Positions 9,163-18,193 are shown, counted from the first letter of the stretch. The stretch is 64,000 bases of DNA from Pseudomonas sp. P8_241 (GCF_034008315.1 NZ_CP125377.1:2988001-3052000); one strand, 5' to 3'. A program made the numbers and translations. Notes: generated by a model not told the origin, from the sequence alone.

Positions 9163-10524
9163 CTATACCGGCGTATTCCAGGTTCGGATCTTTCCGGGGT
9201 TGAGCAGCCCGGCGGGGTCAAGCTGCCGTTTGAGTTCAATAACTGCCGGGTCCAGGGCACCACTGTGCTTGCCGTCTTCAAGGGTGAACACATGGGGGTC
9301 GTTGATCGTGATGCCATGGGTGCGATGGAGTTCGATGAGCGCTTGAAGCTGTTGCGGATCCCGGTAGCGCACCAGTGGCAGGCCTGCGCAAACGATGCGT
9401 CCCTGCAGGTCACGGATGAACTCCAGATGGGTCAGCACTTCGTCATCCCCCACCAGCGACCTGATCGTCTGGAGTTGAGACCAGGTCTGGCCATACTCGT
9501 AACCGCTTTGCAGGTAAGTAAGGGTCTTGTCCTCCTTGAGCGCGTGCAACGTGGTGTGGTTCCAGCAGTATTCGAGCAGGCTGTGGCCGCTTTCACGCAC
9601 CTGCGCCGCACTCTGCATCAAAGCAATACGCCCGCCATGACGGTTGACCAGCTGCTCCAGTGGGTCCCGGGCCTGGGACGGTACTGCCGCGATCACCGCG
9701 TGTTCTCCAGGCGCACGGCAATGGGTCAGGCCGCTGAAATAATCGACCACCTTGGCGTCGAACAAGGCGATGTTGCGCTTGGCGATGCCAGGGCTCTGCG
9801 CCAGTTCCTGCGCGCAGGCAAACGCCTGCGCGGCGCTGCTGAAGCCCAGCAGGTATTCATCCCACGACTGGGCGGGTGCCAGGGCGATATCCAGATCCAG
9901 TACGATACCGTTGGTGCCATAGGCATGGTTGAGCAGCATCAGCTCGGGTGCGCGCAGTTCAATGATGCGGGGCTCGGGCTCCACGGTCATTACCCGAGCG
10001 CCGAGTAACGTCCCGTTGGCTGCCAGTGGTCCGTAGGTGATCGAGCCAATGCCGCCGAAGCCGCCTGCGAACAAGCCACCGAGTGTGGCGATGCGGAAGG
10101 TCGACGGCATGCAGCGCAGTTCCCAGCCCTGTTCGCGCACACTGTCCTCGAGGACAGAGAGCCGAATGCCGGCCTGGGCACGGACGATGCCATCACGCAA
10201 CCAGCACACTTGATCGAGCCCGCTCATGTCGATGACCAATCCGCCCTGCAAGGGCACGGCCTGGCCATAGTTTCCGGTACCGCCCCCACGCAGGGTGATG
10301 GGAATGCCGCCGCTGCAGCAGGCCGCTATCGCCTGGCGCAATTGCTCCTCATCACGAGGGCGCAATGCCAGGTCGGCCTGGCGATTCTCCAGGCTGGCCT
10401 TGAGGATGGGGCTGAACCAGTGGAAGTCCTTCGACAGACGCTTGAGCTGGAATGCGCTGCTGATCCAGTCCAGTGCGGGCAATTGCTCACGCAGGGCCAG
10501 GGTTCGGGTGTTCAGGTCAGTCAT
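9163..10524 (-). CDS. FAD-binding oxidase/dehydrogenase (PCMH-type FAD domain)
   Basis: This 453-aa flavoprotein has the FAD-binding PCMH fold: ITLRGGGTGNYGQAV at about 75-90 and an ATLGGLFAGGFGGIGSI segment at about 146-162. The C-terminal half ends DPAGLLNPGK, typical of GlcD-like oxidases. No signal peptide is seen. It lies between the ABC permease gene (36 nt upstream) and the porin (169 nt downstream). In this operon it probably oxidises the imported substrate or its ring-opened product. The exact substrate cannot be told from sequence. Confidence 0.85.
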   Translation of the reverse strand: MTDLNTRTLALREQLPALDWISSAFQLKRLSKDFHWFSPILKASLENRQADLALRPRDEEQLRQAIAACCSGGIPITLRGGGTGNYGQAVPLQGGLVIDMSGLDQVCWLRDGIVRAQAGIRLSVLEDSVREQGWELRCMPSTFRIATLGGLFAGGFGGIGSITYGPLAANGTLLGARVMTVEPEPRIIELRAPELMLLNHAYGTNGIVLDLDIALAPAQSWDEYLLGFSSAAQAFACAQELAQSPGIAKRNIALFDAKVVDYFSGLTHCRAPGEHAVIAAVPSQARDPLEQLVNRHGGRIALMQSAAQVRESGHSLLEYCWNHTTLHALKEDKTLTYLQSGYEYGQTWSQLQTIRSLVGDDEVLTHLEFIRDLQGRIVCAGLPLVRYRDPQQLQALIELHRTHGITINDPHVFTLEDGKHSGALDPAVIELKRQLDPAGLLNPGKIRTWNTPV

Positions 10525-10560
10525 GGCTAAAAAACCTTTTGGCGAAGTGGATGTGCGAGT

Positions 10561-11379
10561 TCAAAGTCCGCGATCGGTTTCGCTGTCGTGCCAGCGTCCG
10601 ATCGCTTTTTTTGATAGCAGCGACATGCTGGCAAACAGTGCGATACCGGTGACGGAAATCAGCAGCAGCGCGGCAAACATCCGCGGGATGTTCAGCTGGA
10701 AGCCCGCTTGCAGGATCTGATAGGCCAGCCCGGTGTTGGTACCCCCGGTACCGGCCACGAACTCGGCGACGACCGCACCGATCAGCGCCAGGCCACTGGA
10801 AATGCGCAGCGCGGCAAAAAAGTACGGCATGGCAGTGGGCACCCGCAGGCGCAACAGCACTTGCAAGCGACTGCTGCGACGCAACTTGAAATAAGCCACC
10901 AGCCCCGGCGATACACTGCGCAGGCCGAGCGCCGTGTTGGAGATGACCGGGAAGACCGCCATCAGCGTCGCGCAAATCACCATGGCTAGCGTGGTGTCGC
11001 TGACCCAGATGATGATCAGCGGTGCGATTGCAACGATAGGCGTTACTTGCAGCAGCACGGCGTAAGGAAACAGCACCAGTTCGATCAACCGGCTTTGTAC
11101 GAACACAAAAGCGATACTTACACCGATCAACACCGAGAGCATGAAGGACAGAACCGTGATCTTCAGGGTGAAGAGCAAGGCCGGTCCAAGTACGTCCCAG
11201 TCCTGCACCAGGGTGGTCAGGGTCAGCCACGGTGTCGGTATAAGGTAGGTGGGCACCTTGAGCGCCGTTAGCGCCAACTGCCACAAGGTAACCAGCAGCA
11301 GGGAGATCACCGTTGGCACGACGATTCTCTGAGCGCTTTCACTGGCCAGCCACGGCAGTTTGTCGTTTTTGGCTTTCAT
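10561..11379 (-). CDS. ABC transporter permease (NitT/TauT/thiamine-precursor type)
   Basis: The 272-aa protein has about six membrane helices and the inner-membrane coupling (EAA-like) loop of SsuC/TauC/ThiX-type permeases (LRVPTAMPYFFAALRISSG). GAGGAAA lies before the start. Its start overlaps the stop of the ATPase gene by 4 nt. Together with the ATPase and the NMT1/THI5-like binding protein it forms a complete importer. Confidence 0.92.
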   Translation of the reverse strand: MKAKNDKLPWLASESAQRIVVPTVISLLLVTLWQLALTALKVPTYLIPTPWLTLTTLVQDWDVLGPALLFTLKITVLSFMLSVLIGVSIAFVFVQSRLIELVLFPYAVLLQVTPIVAIAPLIIIWVSDTTLAMVICATLMAVFPVISNTALGLRSVSPGLVAYFKLRRSSRLQVLLRLRVPTAMPYFFAALRISSGLALIGAVVAEFVAGTGGTNTGLAYQILQAGFQLNIPRMFAALLLISVTGIALFASMSLLSKKAIGRWHDSETDRGL

Positions 11380-12203
11380 CGTATTTCCTCTTTACTGGCC
11401 GCTACCAACAGCTCATGCAGGTGCATGGCGTATTCGCTGAAACGTGCCGACAGGCGAAATTCGCTGGTACGTGGGTACGGTTCATCGATGCGCACATTTG
11501 CCACGACCCGACCCGGTCGAGCGGCCATCACAACAACCCGTTGTGAGAGGAACACGGCCTCCTGGATCGAGTGGGTCACGAACATCACTGTCCAGTTATG
11601 GCGCTGCCAAAGCTCCAGCAGGTCACTGTCCAAGGCATTGCGGGTAATTTCGTCCAGGGCGCCAAAGGGTTCGTCCATCAGCAGCAGGTGAGGTTCGACC
11701 ACCAGCCCGCGGGCAATGGATACCCGCATCTGCATGCCCCCGGACAGCTCTCGGGGCAGCGCCTGGGCGAAGTCCTGCAAACCGACACGCTGCAATGCGA
11801 GGGCCACCCGACGGTCTGCTTCCGCGACGGGCACGCCGTCGAGTTCCAATGGCAGGCGCACATTCTTGTGCACGCTGTGCCAAGGCATTAGCGTTGCCTC
11901 CTGGAACACATAGGACAGGTGTTTGCCTGTCTCGGCCAGGCTGGCAACCGGCTTGCGCCACAGCAACAGACGGCCATCGGTGGGTTCGCTCAGGCCGGCA
12001 ATCATCTTCAGCAACGTGCTCTTGCCACAGCCTGAAGGACCTAGCAGGGTCACGAACTGGCCTTCGGCAATGCTCAATTCCACAGGCCGCAGAGCCTGAG
12101 TGCCATTGGTGTAGGTTTTCTCGACTGACAGCGCCTCGATAGCTGCCGGCACCTGCGCTTGTTCTGCTGTACGCCACGGGTGAATCAGAGCGGCGGTACT
12201 CAT
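11376..12203 (-). CDS. ABC transporter ATPase (NitT/TauT type)
   Basis: The 275-aa ATPase shows Walker A (GPSGCGKST), the signature (LSGGM), Walker B (LLLMDEP) and the switch His (VTHS). It energises the permease encoded just downstream. The ATG at 12203 is chosen because it overlaps the upstream stop as ATGA; a longer open frame would intrude far into the preceding gene. Confidence 0.94.
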   Translation of the reverse strand: MSTAALIHPWRTAEQAQVPAAIEALSVEKTYTNGTQALRPVELSIAEGQFVTLLGPSGCGKSTLLKMIAGLSEPTDGRLLLWRKPVASLAETGKHLSYVFQEATLMPWHSVHKNVRLPLELDGVPVAEADRRVALALQRVGLQDFAQALPRELSGGMQMRVSIARGLVVEPHLLLMDEPFGALDEITRNALDSDLLELWQRHNWTVMFVTHSIQEAVFLSQRVVVMAARPGRVVANVRIDEPYPRTSEFRLSARFSEYAMHLHELLVAASKEEIR

Positions 12204-13186
12204 GGCAGCACCGGCTGGAGCTGAATAAATCGCGTGGTGTACATCTGATCGAGAGGCACTTTGACGGGATCGATCAGCGCGCTTTGCACCGCCATTTGCC
12301 ACGTCTGCTGCATACGCGTGGCCGTAATGATGCCGATGCCGCCGGTTTGCGCATCGCCGCCAGTGGCCAGTCCCGTACTGCGCAGCTTCTTGACGGCATA
12401 GTCGAGCTGGGCCTCACTCATCTGCGGATTGGCCTCGCGGATCAGGGCGTTGCCGGCACTTGGGTTGGCCAGGTAGTGCTTCATCCCTTGCATTGACGCG
12501 TTGAGGAAGGCGCTGACCTGTTCCGGGTGCTCAGCCATCCACGCGCTGTCGCAGGCAATAGAGTTGCCGTAGGGAGGGTAGCCCGCGTCGCTCAGGGCGA
12601 AGACCTTGAAGTTCGCTCCGGCCTGCTCGAGGGAGAAAGGCTCGGATGTCAGGTAGCCCTGCTGGGCCACGTTGCGGTCGGCCATGAACGGCTGGATGTT
12701 GAAGGTATACGGGCGCACGTGCTCATCGCGCAAACCCAGGTGAGTCTTGGCCCAAGGCCACCAACTGGAGTTCGCGGCGCTCGAGATCAAAATCGTGCTG
12801 TTACCCAGGTCCTGTATTTGCTCGATGTTGTCGTGGGCGATCAGTACGACCGGGTCGTGCTGGAACGTGGCAGCGACCATTTGCAGCGGTACGCCGCGTT
12901 CGCGGGCCATCATGGTCGCGAGATCGTCGCTGATGATGCACTGCGCCCGGCCGGCGGCGAGCAGTTGCACCGGGCTGACCTGTGGGCCACCCATCTGCAC
13001 GGTGACTTGCAGACCTTGTTGGGCATACAAGCCTTCAGCCTGGGCCTGGTAGAAACCACCGTGTTCGGCCTGGGCATACCAGTTAGTGATGAAGGTCAGT
13101 GGGGTGGCGGCTTGAGCGGTACCTCCCAGCCAACCCAACCCACCTAGCAGAGCGAGGCGTATTCGAGCATTGCGCTTTGACGTCAT
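12200..13186 (-). CDS. ABC substrate-binding protein, NMT1/THI5-like
   Basis: The 328-aa protein has a signal peptide (about residues 1-27, ending AQA-AT) and the NMT1/THI5-like fold. Typical features are FITNWYAQAEHGGFYQAQA near the N-terminus and a CIISDDLATMMAR segment. This family binds pyrimidines (HMP and formylaminopyrimidine) as well as nitrate, taurine and other small molecules. AAGGAG precedes the ATG by 11 nt. With a cytosine-deaminase-like amidohydrolase in the same operon, a pyrimidine-like ligand is a reasonable inference. Confidence 0.9.
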   Translation of the reverse strand: MTSKRNARIRLALLGGLGWLGGTAQAATPLTFITNWYAQAEHGGFYQAQAEGLYAQQGLQVTVQMGGPQVSPVQLLAAGRAQCIISDDLATMMARERGVPLQMVAATFQHDPVVLIAHDNIEQIQDLGNSTILISSAANSSWWPWAKTHLGLRDEHVRPYTFNIQPFMADRNVAQQGYLTSEPFSLEQAGANFKVFALSDAGYPPYGNSIACDSAWMAEHPEQVSAFLNASMQGMKHYLANPSAGNALIREANPQMSEAQLDYAVKKLRSTGLATGGDAQTGGIGIITATRMQQTWQMAVQSALIDPVKVPLDQMYTTRFIQLQPVLP

Positions 13187-13218
13187 GAACGATGAACTCC
13201 TTGTGGTCGTGTCTGGGA

Positions 13219-14067
13219 TCAGGCCTGGCTCTGGATATAGCCGCTGTACTGACTGCGGCCCCAGGTGGTTTGCGCGCGGGTCAGCCATTGCATCCGATGG
13301 ACTTCACCGATGGCTTTGGCCCATTGGCTACCGAGCTGATCGAGCAGCATCTGGCCTTGTTCCAGCGTGGCCGGGGTGGGGTCGCCAATCACCCCGCTCG
13401 GACCGAAGTCCATCGCGCACCAGGCGGCGGCCGAGCGGGTCGAGGACAGCGTCGGGCAAGGGAAGGGCGGCGGGAAATGGGCTTGGGCCTTGGTCATGTC
13501 CACCGTATCGGGGGCCAACGCCATGATGATGGCGGTCTCTGCATGGCCCGCATGCATGGACAACTGCTTTTCCTGGTGCGAGACGAAGCTTTCGTCGTGC
13601 GCAACGCTCCAGGCTGATCGAGCGATGATCACAAAGTCGCCGTGGCGCAGTCGCAATTCTCGGGCCGCCATTTCCAGTGGCTGTGTCTGGCCACCGTGGG
13701 TGTTGACGATCAGAAACTTTCGAAAGCCCGCCCGGTAGATCGACTCGCCGATCTCGATCACGGTGTTCAGCACCAGCTCGCCGGTCAGGGTGACTGTGCC
13801 GGGAAAATGCAGGTGCTCATCGGATTTGCCGTAGGTGATCGGGGGCAAGGCATAGGCAGGGATATCTTCACCAAGCAGTTCCATGGCCTTGCCCACGACG
13901 CCGGCAGCGACAATGCTGTCAACCGCACAAGGCAAGTGAGCGCCGTGCTGCTCGATGGCACCTGCGGGCAGGACGATGACGGTGTTTTCCTTGTCCGGCA
14001 GGCTGTCGATGGCGCACCAGCTCAGATACGGCAGGAAGCGTGAAGCGGGGGTATATCCGTTTAACAT
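13219..14067 (-). CDS. Creatininase-family amidohydrolase
   Basis: This 282-aa cytoplasmic metal hydrolase has the creatininase-family ligands: a Glu and His in AIEQHGAHLP (about 37-46), VDS, NTHGGQ (about 122-127) and HAGHAETA. The family hydrolyses cyclic amides (creatinine, FAPy, mycofactocin precursors). GGAG precedes the ATG. It sits between the binding protein and a Rid-family gene. Either hydrolysis of a cyclic amide or of a formylamino intermediate would fit. Confidence 0.88.
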   Translation of the reverse strand: MLNGYTPASRFLPYLSWCAIDSLPDKENTVIVLPAGAIEQHGAHLPCAVDSIVAAGVVGKAMELLGEDIPAYALPPITYGKSDEHLHFPGTVTLTGELVLNTVIEIGESIYRAGFRKFLIVNTHGGQTQPLEMAARELRLRHGDFVIIARSAWSVAHDESFVSHQEKQLSMHAGHAETAIIMALAPDTVDMTKAQAHFPPPFPCPTLSSTRSAAAWCAMDFGPSGVIGDPTPATLEQGQMLLDQLGSQWAKAIGEVHRMQWLTRAQTTWGRSQYSGYIQSQA

Positions 14068-14097
14068 GGCAAAACTCCAGGGCGAGGGTAGAAACGA

Positions 14098-14556
14098 TTA
14101 ACGTTGTGGCAGATAGGCGGTGGCTTCGACTTCCACCAGAATGTCGGGGGATGGCAGCATGGCGCTGACCTCCACGACGGTGGAAATGGGCGGTGCATCG
14201 GGGAAAAAGCTTTTGCGCACCCCGCTGTAGAGCGGGAAGTGATCGAGGTCACGAAAGTACTGCACCAGCTTGAACACATCGCTCATGCGGCCTCCGGCGC
14301 TCTCTATGATTTGACGGATGCTGTCGAGCACGTACCAGCTCTGGGCCAGGATTGGACCCTGCTTGTAGTCGGTGGAGAACTCTCCGGTGCGGCCCAGGAT
14401 TTCGGCTGCCGTCGCCGGGATATCGTTGAAGCCGCGCACGATCAGATTTGCGCCGGGGTTTACGGCGATCACGCCCGACAGAAAAATAAAATCCCCCGCA
14501 CGGTGAAATGCCGCGTACCGCGCAAGGGGTTGGGAAAATGTGGGGGAGTGGGTCAT
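14098..14556 (-). CDS. Rid (YjgF/YER057c/UK114) family protein
   Basis: The 152-aa protein has the Rid fold: FLSGVIAVNP near the N-terminus, YVLDSIRQIIESAGGRMSDV in the middle, and the C-terminal VEVEATAYL. In enamine/imine deaminases of the RidA type the loop reads PxRSTV; here it is PPISTV, so the catalytic arginine is replaced by isoleucine. It therefore probably belongs to a divergent Rid subgroup rather than classical RidA. It overlaps the amidohydrolase gene by 4 nt. RutC-like roles in pyrimidine catabolism are a fitting analogy. Confidence 0.88.
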   Translation of the reverse strand: MTHSPTFSQPLARYAAFHRAGDFIFLSGVIAVNPGANLIVRGFNDIPATAAEILGRTGEFSTDYKQGPILAQSWYVLDSIRQIIESAGGRMSDVFKLVQYFRDLDHFPLYSGVRKSFFPDAPPISTVVEVSAMLPSPDILVEVEATAYLPQR

Positions 14557-15800
14557 GGCAAGCTCCGCAGGAAAGTCAGGTAATTGGCTGGTAGCTGTTC
14601 GCCACGCAAGAGGCTGCGATCACGTTCGGCAGGCCAGGTCCACGGGTCCGTGGTATGAAGCAAAGTAAGGTTGGCGCTCTGACCGCAGAGGGTGGGTGTT
14701 GCCTGGGGTCTACCCAGCCAGTCCACGCGACAAATGCTTTGGGACCAGATGTCGAATACGTCGTCGAGTTGAGCGACCCATGCAACCAGCTGCAAACTCG
14801 CTAACGGGTCGTAGTTGCCGATGGGATTGAAGGCATCCTGTACGTTGTCACTGCCGATCAGCAGTGGGATGTCACGTTGGCGTGCTTCCTTCAACAGGGT
14901 CAGGCCCCGCAGGCGTGGGGTGCGGTCAGGTACGGCGTCTTGCAGATACAGGTTGGTGGCGGGCAGGGCCAACAGAGTAATAGGGCCGCGGGCAACCAGA
15001 TCCAGGGTCTGCCTGGCCACTGCGTCCGACTGGCTCGCCAAGGCACAAGCATGGCTGCAGATGATCTGCGTGGGGAATGCCGAAGCGCGCGCCAACCGCG
15101 CGACAGTCGCCAGGCCGCAAGCCGTAACCGAAAGCTCTTCATCAATGTGCAGGTCCAGGGGCAGCCCCAGGTCTGCCGCGCAGGCAAGCAGGTTCTGCAC
15201 GCTCTGCAGGCTGAAATTACTGCTGTGGATGAAGGCACCGAGCACCGCGCCGGGGGCGTCGCGATGACGTGCTAGCGCATTGGCAATGCGTCGGGCATGG
15301 CCGGCATCTTCGAACAGCGGTAGCGGTACGAGAGCGACCCGCTCTAATGGCCACGGCATGTCCTCGGCGAGCTCGCGCAACACTGCCCAGGCCTTGGGCA
15401 CCTGCGGGCTCCACCAGTCGACATGGCTGCGCAGATGGGTGACGCCGTTTGCCTGCGCTTGCAACAAGGCGCGGCCGGCACGTTGACGCAGATCGTCCTC
15501 GCTCCAACGCGAACGGTCGATCTGTGTGGCAGCGATTGCGCCGAGCAAGCCCGGCGCAATGCGCCCGAGGCGAGCACGGGTGTACGTCTTGTCCAGATGG
15601 GCGTGGGCTTCAAGCAGCCCCGGCAACACCAGGGAGCCTTTGCAGTCGAGACCGTTACCTTGGCCTGTGGCGGGTGTCACGGCCTGGACTCGACCGGCAT
15701 CGATACTCAAGTCTGCCAATCGAGGTTGGTCGGACACCCGTGGCCATGCAGGAGGGAGCAGCCAGGCGGGAAGGCGGATGTTCTCGAGCTGCAAAGGCAT
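14553..15800 (-). CDS. Cytosine-deaminase-like amidohydrolase
   Basis: This 415-aa protein is a metal-dependent amidohydrolase of the CodA branch. HAHLDKTYT near residue 62 gives the HxH metal site; LDLHIDEE, CSHACAL and GSDNVQDAF supply the remaining ligands and catalytic Asp. CodA-type enzymes deaminate cytosine, isocytosine, creatinine and related ring compounds. GGAG precedes the ATG at 15800, and only 2 nt separate it from the upstream reductase stop. No signal peptide is present. It is probably the first ring-modifying step after uptake. Confidence 0.85.
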   Translation of the reverse strand: MPLQLENIRLPAWLLPPAWPRVSDQPRLADLSIDAGRVQAVTPATGQGNGLDCKGSLVLPGLLEAHAHLDKTYTRARLGRIAPGLLGAIAATQIDRSRWSEDDLRQRAGRALLQAQANGVTHLRSHVDWWSPQVPKAWAVLRELAEDMPWPLERVALVPLPLFEDAGHARRIANALARHRDAPGAVLGAFIHSSNFSLQSVQNLLACAADLGLPLDLHIDEELSVTACGLATVARLARASAFPTQIICSHACALASQSDAVARQTLDLVARGPITLLALPATNLYLQDAVPDRTPRLRGLTLLKEARQRDIPLLIGSDNVQDAFNPIGNYDPLASLQLVAWVAQLDDVFDIWSQSICRVDWLGRPQATPTLCGQSANLTLLHTTDPWTWPAERDRSLLRGEQLPANYLTFLRSLP

Positions 15801-15802
15801 GA

Positions 15803-16729
15803 TTACAGCTCCAGGGTCAGGCTGGTGGAACTGCAACCGGCACAGCACAAGGCGAGGAGTGTCTGGCGTTCCTCATTGCTGAGGCATTCATCGAGATGAC
15901 GCGGCTCCCCGTCCGTCCAAGGCACTACGCAACTGCCACATACCCCCTGTTCACAAACGGTATTGCAGGCCACCCCGTGGGAACGTAGTGCATCGATAAG
16001 CCGTTGCCCCGCGGCCACTTCAATCTCCTGATTGCGCAGGGCCAATTTGAGCCGGTAGCCAGACGCTGCTACCTCAACCGATTCACCGCCAAAGTGCTCC
16101 TGGTGCCAGCCGACGCCAGGCAGTTCGGCAAAGCGCGTCCGAACAGCTTGCATGAATCCGCTCGGACCGCAGCAGTACACATGATTGGGCTGACTTGGCA
16201 GCTGCAGTTCGCCCTCGCTGCTGAAGCTCAGCGACACTCTGGCGCGCCACGGGCCTTGTGTCAGCAAGTCAGCGAAGGGGAGTTCGGCGCGACTGCGGAC
16301 CCTGGCGACCAGGTGAAAGTCTGCCTTGCAGCCGTGCAGGCTGTGAGCCATGGCGATCATCGGCGTCAGGCCGATGCCCGCACCCACCAGCAAATGGCTA
16401 CCGGCGTTGTCCGCCAATCCAAAGGCATTGCGTGGCGGGCTGATCCACAGATCTTTGCCGACCCGAGCTGTCTGGTGCAACGCCTGCGAGCCGCCGCGCC
16501 CATCCTCCTCACGCTTGACCGCTATCTCATAAAAACCGCGCTGTGCCGGGTCGCTGCACAGTGAGTAGGCACGACGAATACCCGGTGCAATCTGCACTTC
16601 AATGTGTGCTCCGGCACTGAATGCAGGCAGCACCGAATCCTCCCCGGGGGTCAGGCGCCAGCAGTCAATGTGCGCTGTCAGGGCGTGCCGTTGCTGAATC
16701 TGAACACGTATGTCGCTAAGCTTTTTCAT
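15803..16729 (-). CDS. Phthalate-dioxygenase-reductase-type oxidoreductase (FMN, NAD, C-terminal 2Fe-2S)
   Basis: The 308-aa protein has the order flavin domain (RAYSLCSDP), NAD domain (CCGPSGFMQ) and a C-terminal plant-type ferredoxin (CEQGVCGSC plus a distal Cys). This arrangement feeds electrons to Rieske oxygenases such as VanA. No Rieske oxygenase is in the window, so the partner must lie elsewhere. It heads the operon. Its ATG at 16729 has no Shine-Dalgarno sequence, and two RutR-like operators abut it, so the mRNA may be leaderless. Confidence 0.9.
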   Translation of the reverse strand: MKKLSDIRVQIQQRHALTAHIDCWRLTPGEDSVLPAFSAGAHIEVQIAPGIRRAYSLCSDPAQRGFYEIAVKREEDGRGGSQALHQTARVGKDLWISPPRNAFGLADNAGSHLLVGAGIGLTPMIAMAHSLHGCKADFHLVARVRSRAELPFADLLTQGPWRARVSLSFSSEGELQLPSQPNHVYCCGPSGFMQAVRTRFAELPGVGWHQEHFGGESVEVAASGYRLKLALRNQEIEVAAGQRLIDALRSHGVACNTVCEQGVCGSCVVPWTDGEPRHLDECLSNEERQTLLALCCAGCSSTSLTLEL

Positions 16730-16731
16730 AT

Positions 16732-16760
16732 TTGACCGATTGGTTTGATCGAATGGTCAG
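16732..16760 (-). promoter_or_regulatory. Two overlapping RutR-like operators
   Basis: TTGACCGATTGGTTTG (16732-16747) and TTGATCGAATGGTCAG (16745-16760) are overlapping near-copies. Both resemble the published RutR site TTGACCAnnTGGTCAA. They end 2 nt before the first codon of the operon, and a RutR-like TetR gene lies next door. Binding here would block a promoter or initiation at a leaderless start. Confidence 0.6.
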
Positions 16761-16824
16761 GAAAAAGCAATAGGTGTGCCAAAGCGGTCCGGTTGGACGC
16801 TTGGGCGGGGAAGGGAAGGTGGCT

Positions 16825-17469
16825 TTAGCGGCTCAAGCCGCATCCAGCCAGGACGAACTCAACCAATTCGTCGAGTATTTTCTGGCGCTGGTCAGGGTTC
16901 TGCAGCGACTCGCCCAACATGCGCTCGGCTTGCACGGAATAGTCCGCATAATATTGGGTCAGCGCCCAGATATGCATGATGAGCAGCCGCGGGTTGAGAG
17001 GGCGTAACTGGCCAGCATCGACCCAGGCTTGCAGGCGTTCGACTTTCTCTTCAGTCGCCGCAACCGCTTGGGGCCAAAACGGCTGTAGACGCAGCCCGCC
17101 GCTAATAAGTTCGTGGGTAAAGACCCGTGACAACTCGGGTTCCTGCAGGGCGAAATCCAGCTTCTGGCGTACATAGTCAGCGATCACTTGTGCCGGCGTG
17201 TGGCTTGCGTCGCTCAATATGAACAGCTTTTCCCAGCGGGTGAAAATCTGGGCCAGCACCTCGTTATAAAGGCTTTCCTTGTCCTCGATGTAGTAGTGCA
17301 ACTGGGATTTTTTCAGCCCCGCGCGCTCGGCGATCGACTGGGTCGAAGCACCACTGTAACCGTGCAAGCTGAATTCGCTGATGGCGGCGCTGCGAATGCT
17401 CTGCAAGATCTCTTTGCGGTTCTGCTTACTGTTACGCAGGGAGGCTTCGGGTGTTTTTATTGCGCTCAT
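16825..17469 (-). CDS. TetR-family regulator, RutR-like
   Basis: The 214-aa protein has an N-terminal TetR HTH (STQSIAERAGLKKSQLHYYI) and a C-terminal region of the YcdC/RutR type (THELISGGLRLQPF, WALTQYYADYS). RutR senses pyrimidines in E. coli. The ATG at 17469 is used; a GTG three codons earlier is possible. It is co-directional with the nine-gene operon, 96 nt upstream of it, and the intergenic gap holds RutR-like operators, so it is the likely local repressor. Confidence 0.88.
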   Translation of the reverse strand: MSAIKTPEASLRNSKQNRKEILQSIRSAAISEFSLHGYSGASTQSIAERAGLKKSQLHYYIEDKESLYNEVLAQIFTRWEKLFILSDASHTPAQVIADYVRQKLDFALQEPELSRVFTHELISGGLRLQPFWPQAVAATEEKVERLQAWVDAGQLRPLNPRLLIMHIWALTQYYADYSVQAERMLGESLQNPDQRQKILDELVEFVLAGCGLSR

Positions 17470-18193
17470 TTGATGCACCGGTGCAGGGAAATGCCACAGC
17501 TCGAGACATTTTGGGGCGCAGACCCTGCCTGTGAACTGCTGCTTTATCCGTTGTGAAAATCCAACGCGGTAGACTCTTGATCAGTTTACGAACAGTAAAA
17601 CGGCGCTGGTCTTTGTGTTAATCAAGTATTGATCCACGCTGTAGTTAGAAAATCGACCTGGGTCCGTTGCCTGTCGACGTCAGCAGATTCGAGCAAGCTT
17701 ATCAGCAGCATGCAGACTACATCACCTCCCGAAGCAGCAAAAAAACGCTGCGTGACTTACCTGCGTTTCTGTTGCAGCTTTTACGCCGATACGGCAGTCC
17801 TGAAGAGTCAGCCTTCGACGGCGCAAGTCGGACCGCGTTAGCGTTACTGGTGTGAAAGCCCCTTTGGCGTGCCCCAAGTGGGGATTGCGCCCAGGCATTC
17901 TTTTTTACGTTGAGATCTATGTGGCTATACAGGCTGGATGTTGCAGGTTGGAATGACCGACCGCTTCTGGCCGGTTTCAGCCGGTCGTGGTAGGCAGCAG
18001 TTGGCCAGAAGCGGAACCTCCAAACCCCTCGCTTCCCCCTCGAAACTGAAGTCTCTACTTCCCGCAAGGGCGCGTAGATAATCCCTCCGTCCGCGAACCC
18101 TGCTCTCAGCGAAGTAGAGCGTAACAAAGGCGTTGAGGAGCTTCTTGAAGCCATTCGCCGTTACTCCAGGTGAACGCATCCAGGAACACGCTC
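17470..18193. other. Intergenic stretch of about 720 bases, no gene supported
   Basis: Short open frames on both strands have no recognisable family or ribosome site. The right part holds a perfect 12-bp inverted repeat (see 17961-18014) and resembles the non-coding Pseudomonas filler seen elsewhere. Promoters for the TetR gene and for the cation exporter should be at its two ends. Confidence 0.5.
17961..18014. repeat. Perfect 12-bp inverted repeat
   Basis: CCGCTTCTGGCC (17961-17972) is repeated inverted as GGCCAGAAGCGG (18003-18014) around a 30-nt loop. No T-run follows. It could be a repeat-element remnant or an RNA hairpin. Confidence 0.45.

Noticed and set aside
17717..18154. Minus-strand frame of 145 codons in the gap before the cation exporter
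   Set aside because: Low-complexity composition, no ribosome site and overlap with an inverted repeat suggest non-coding DNA.
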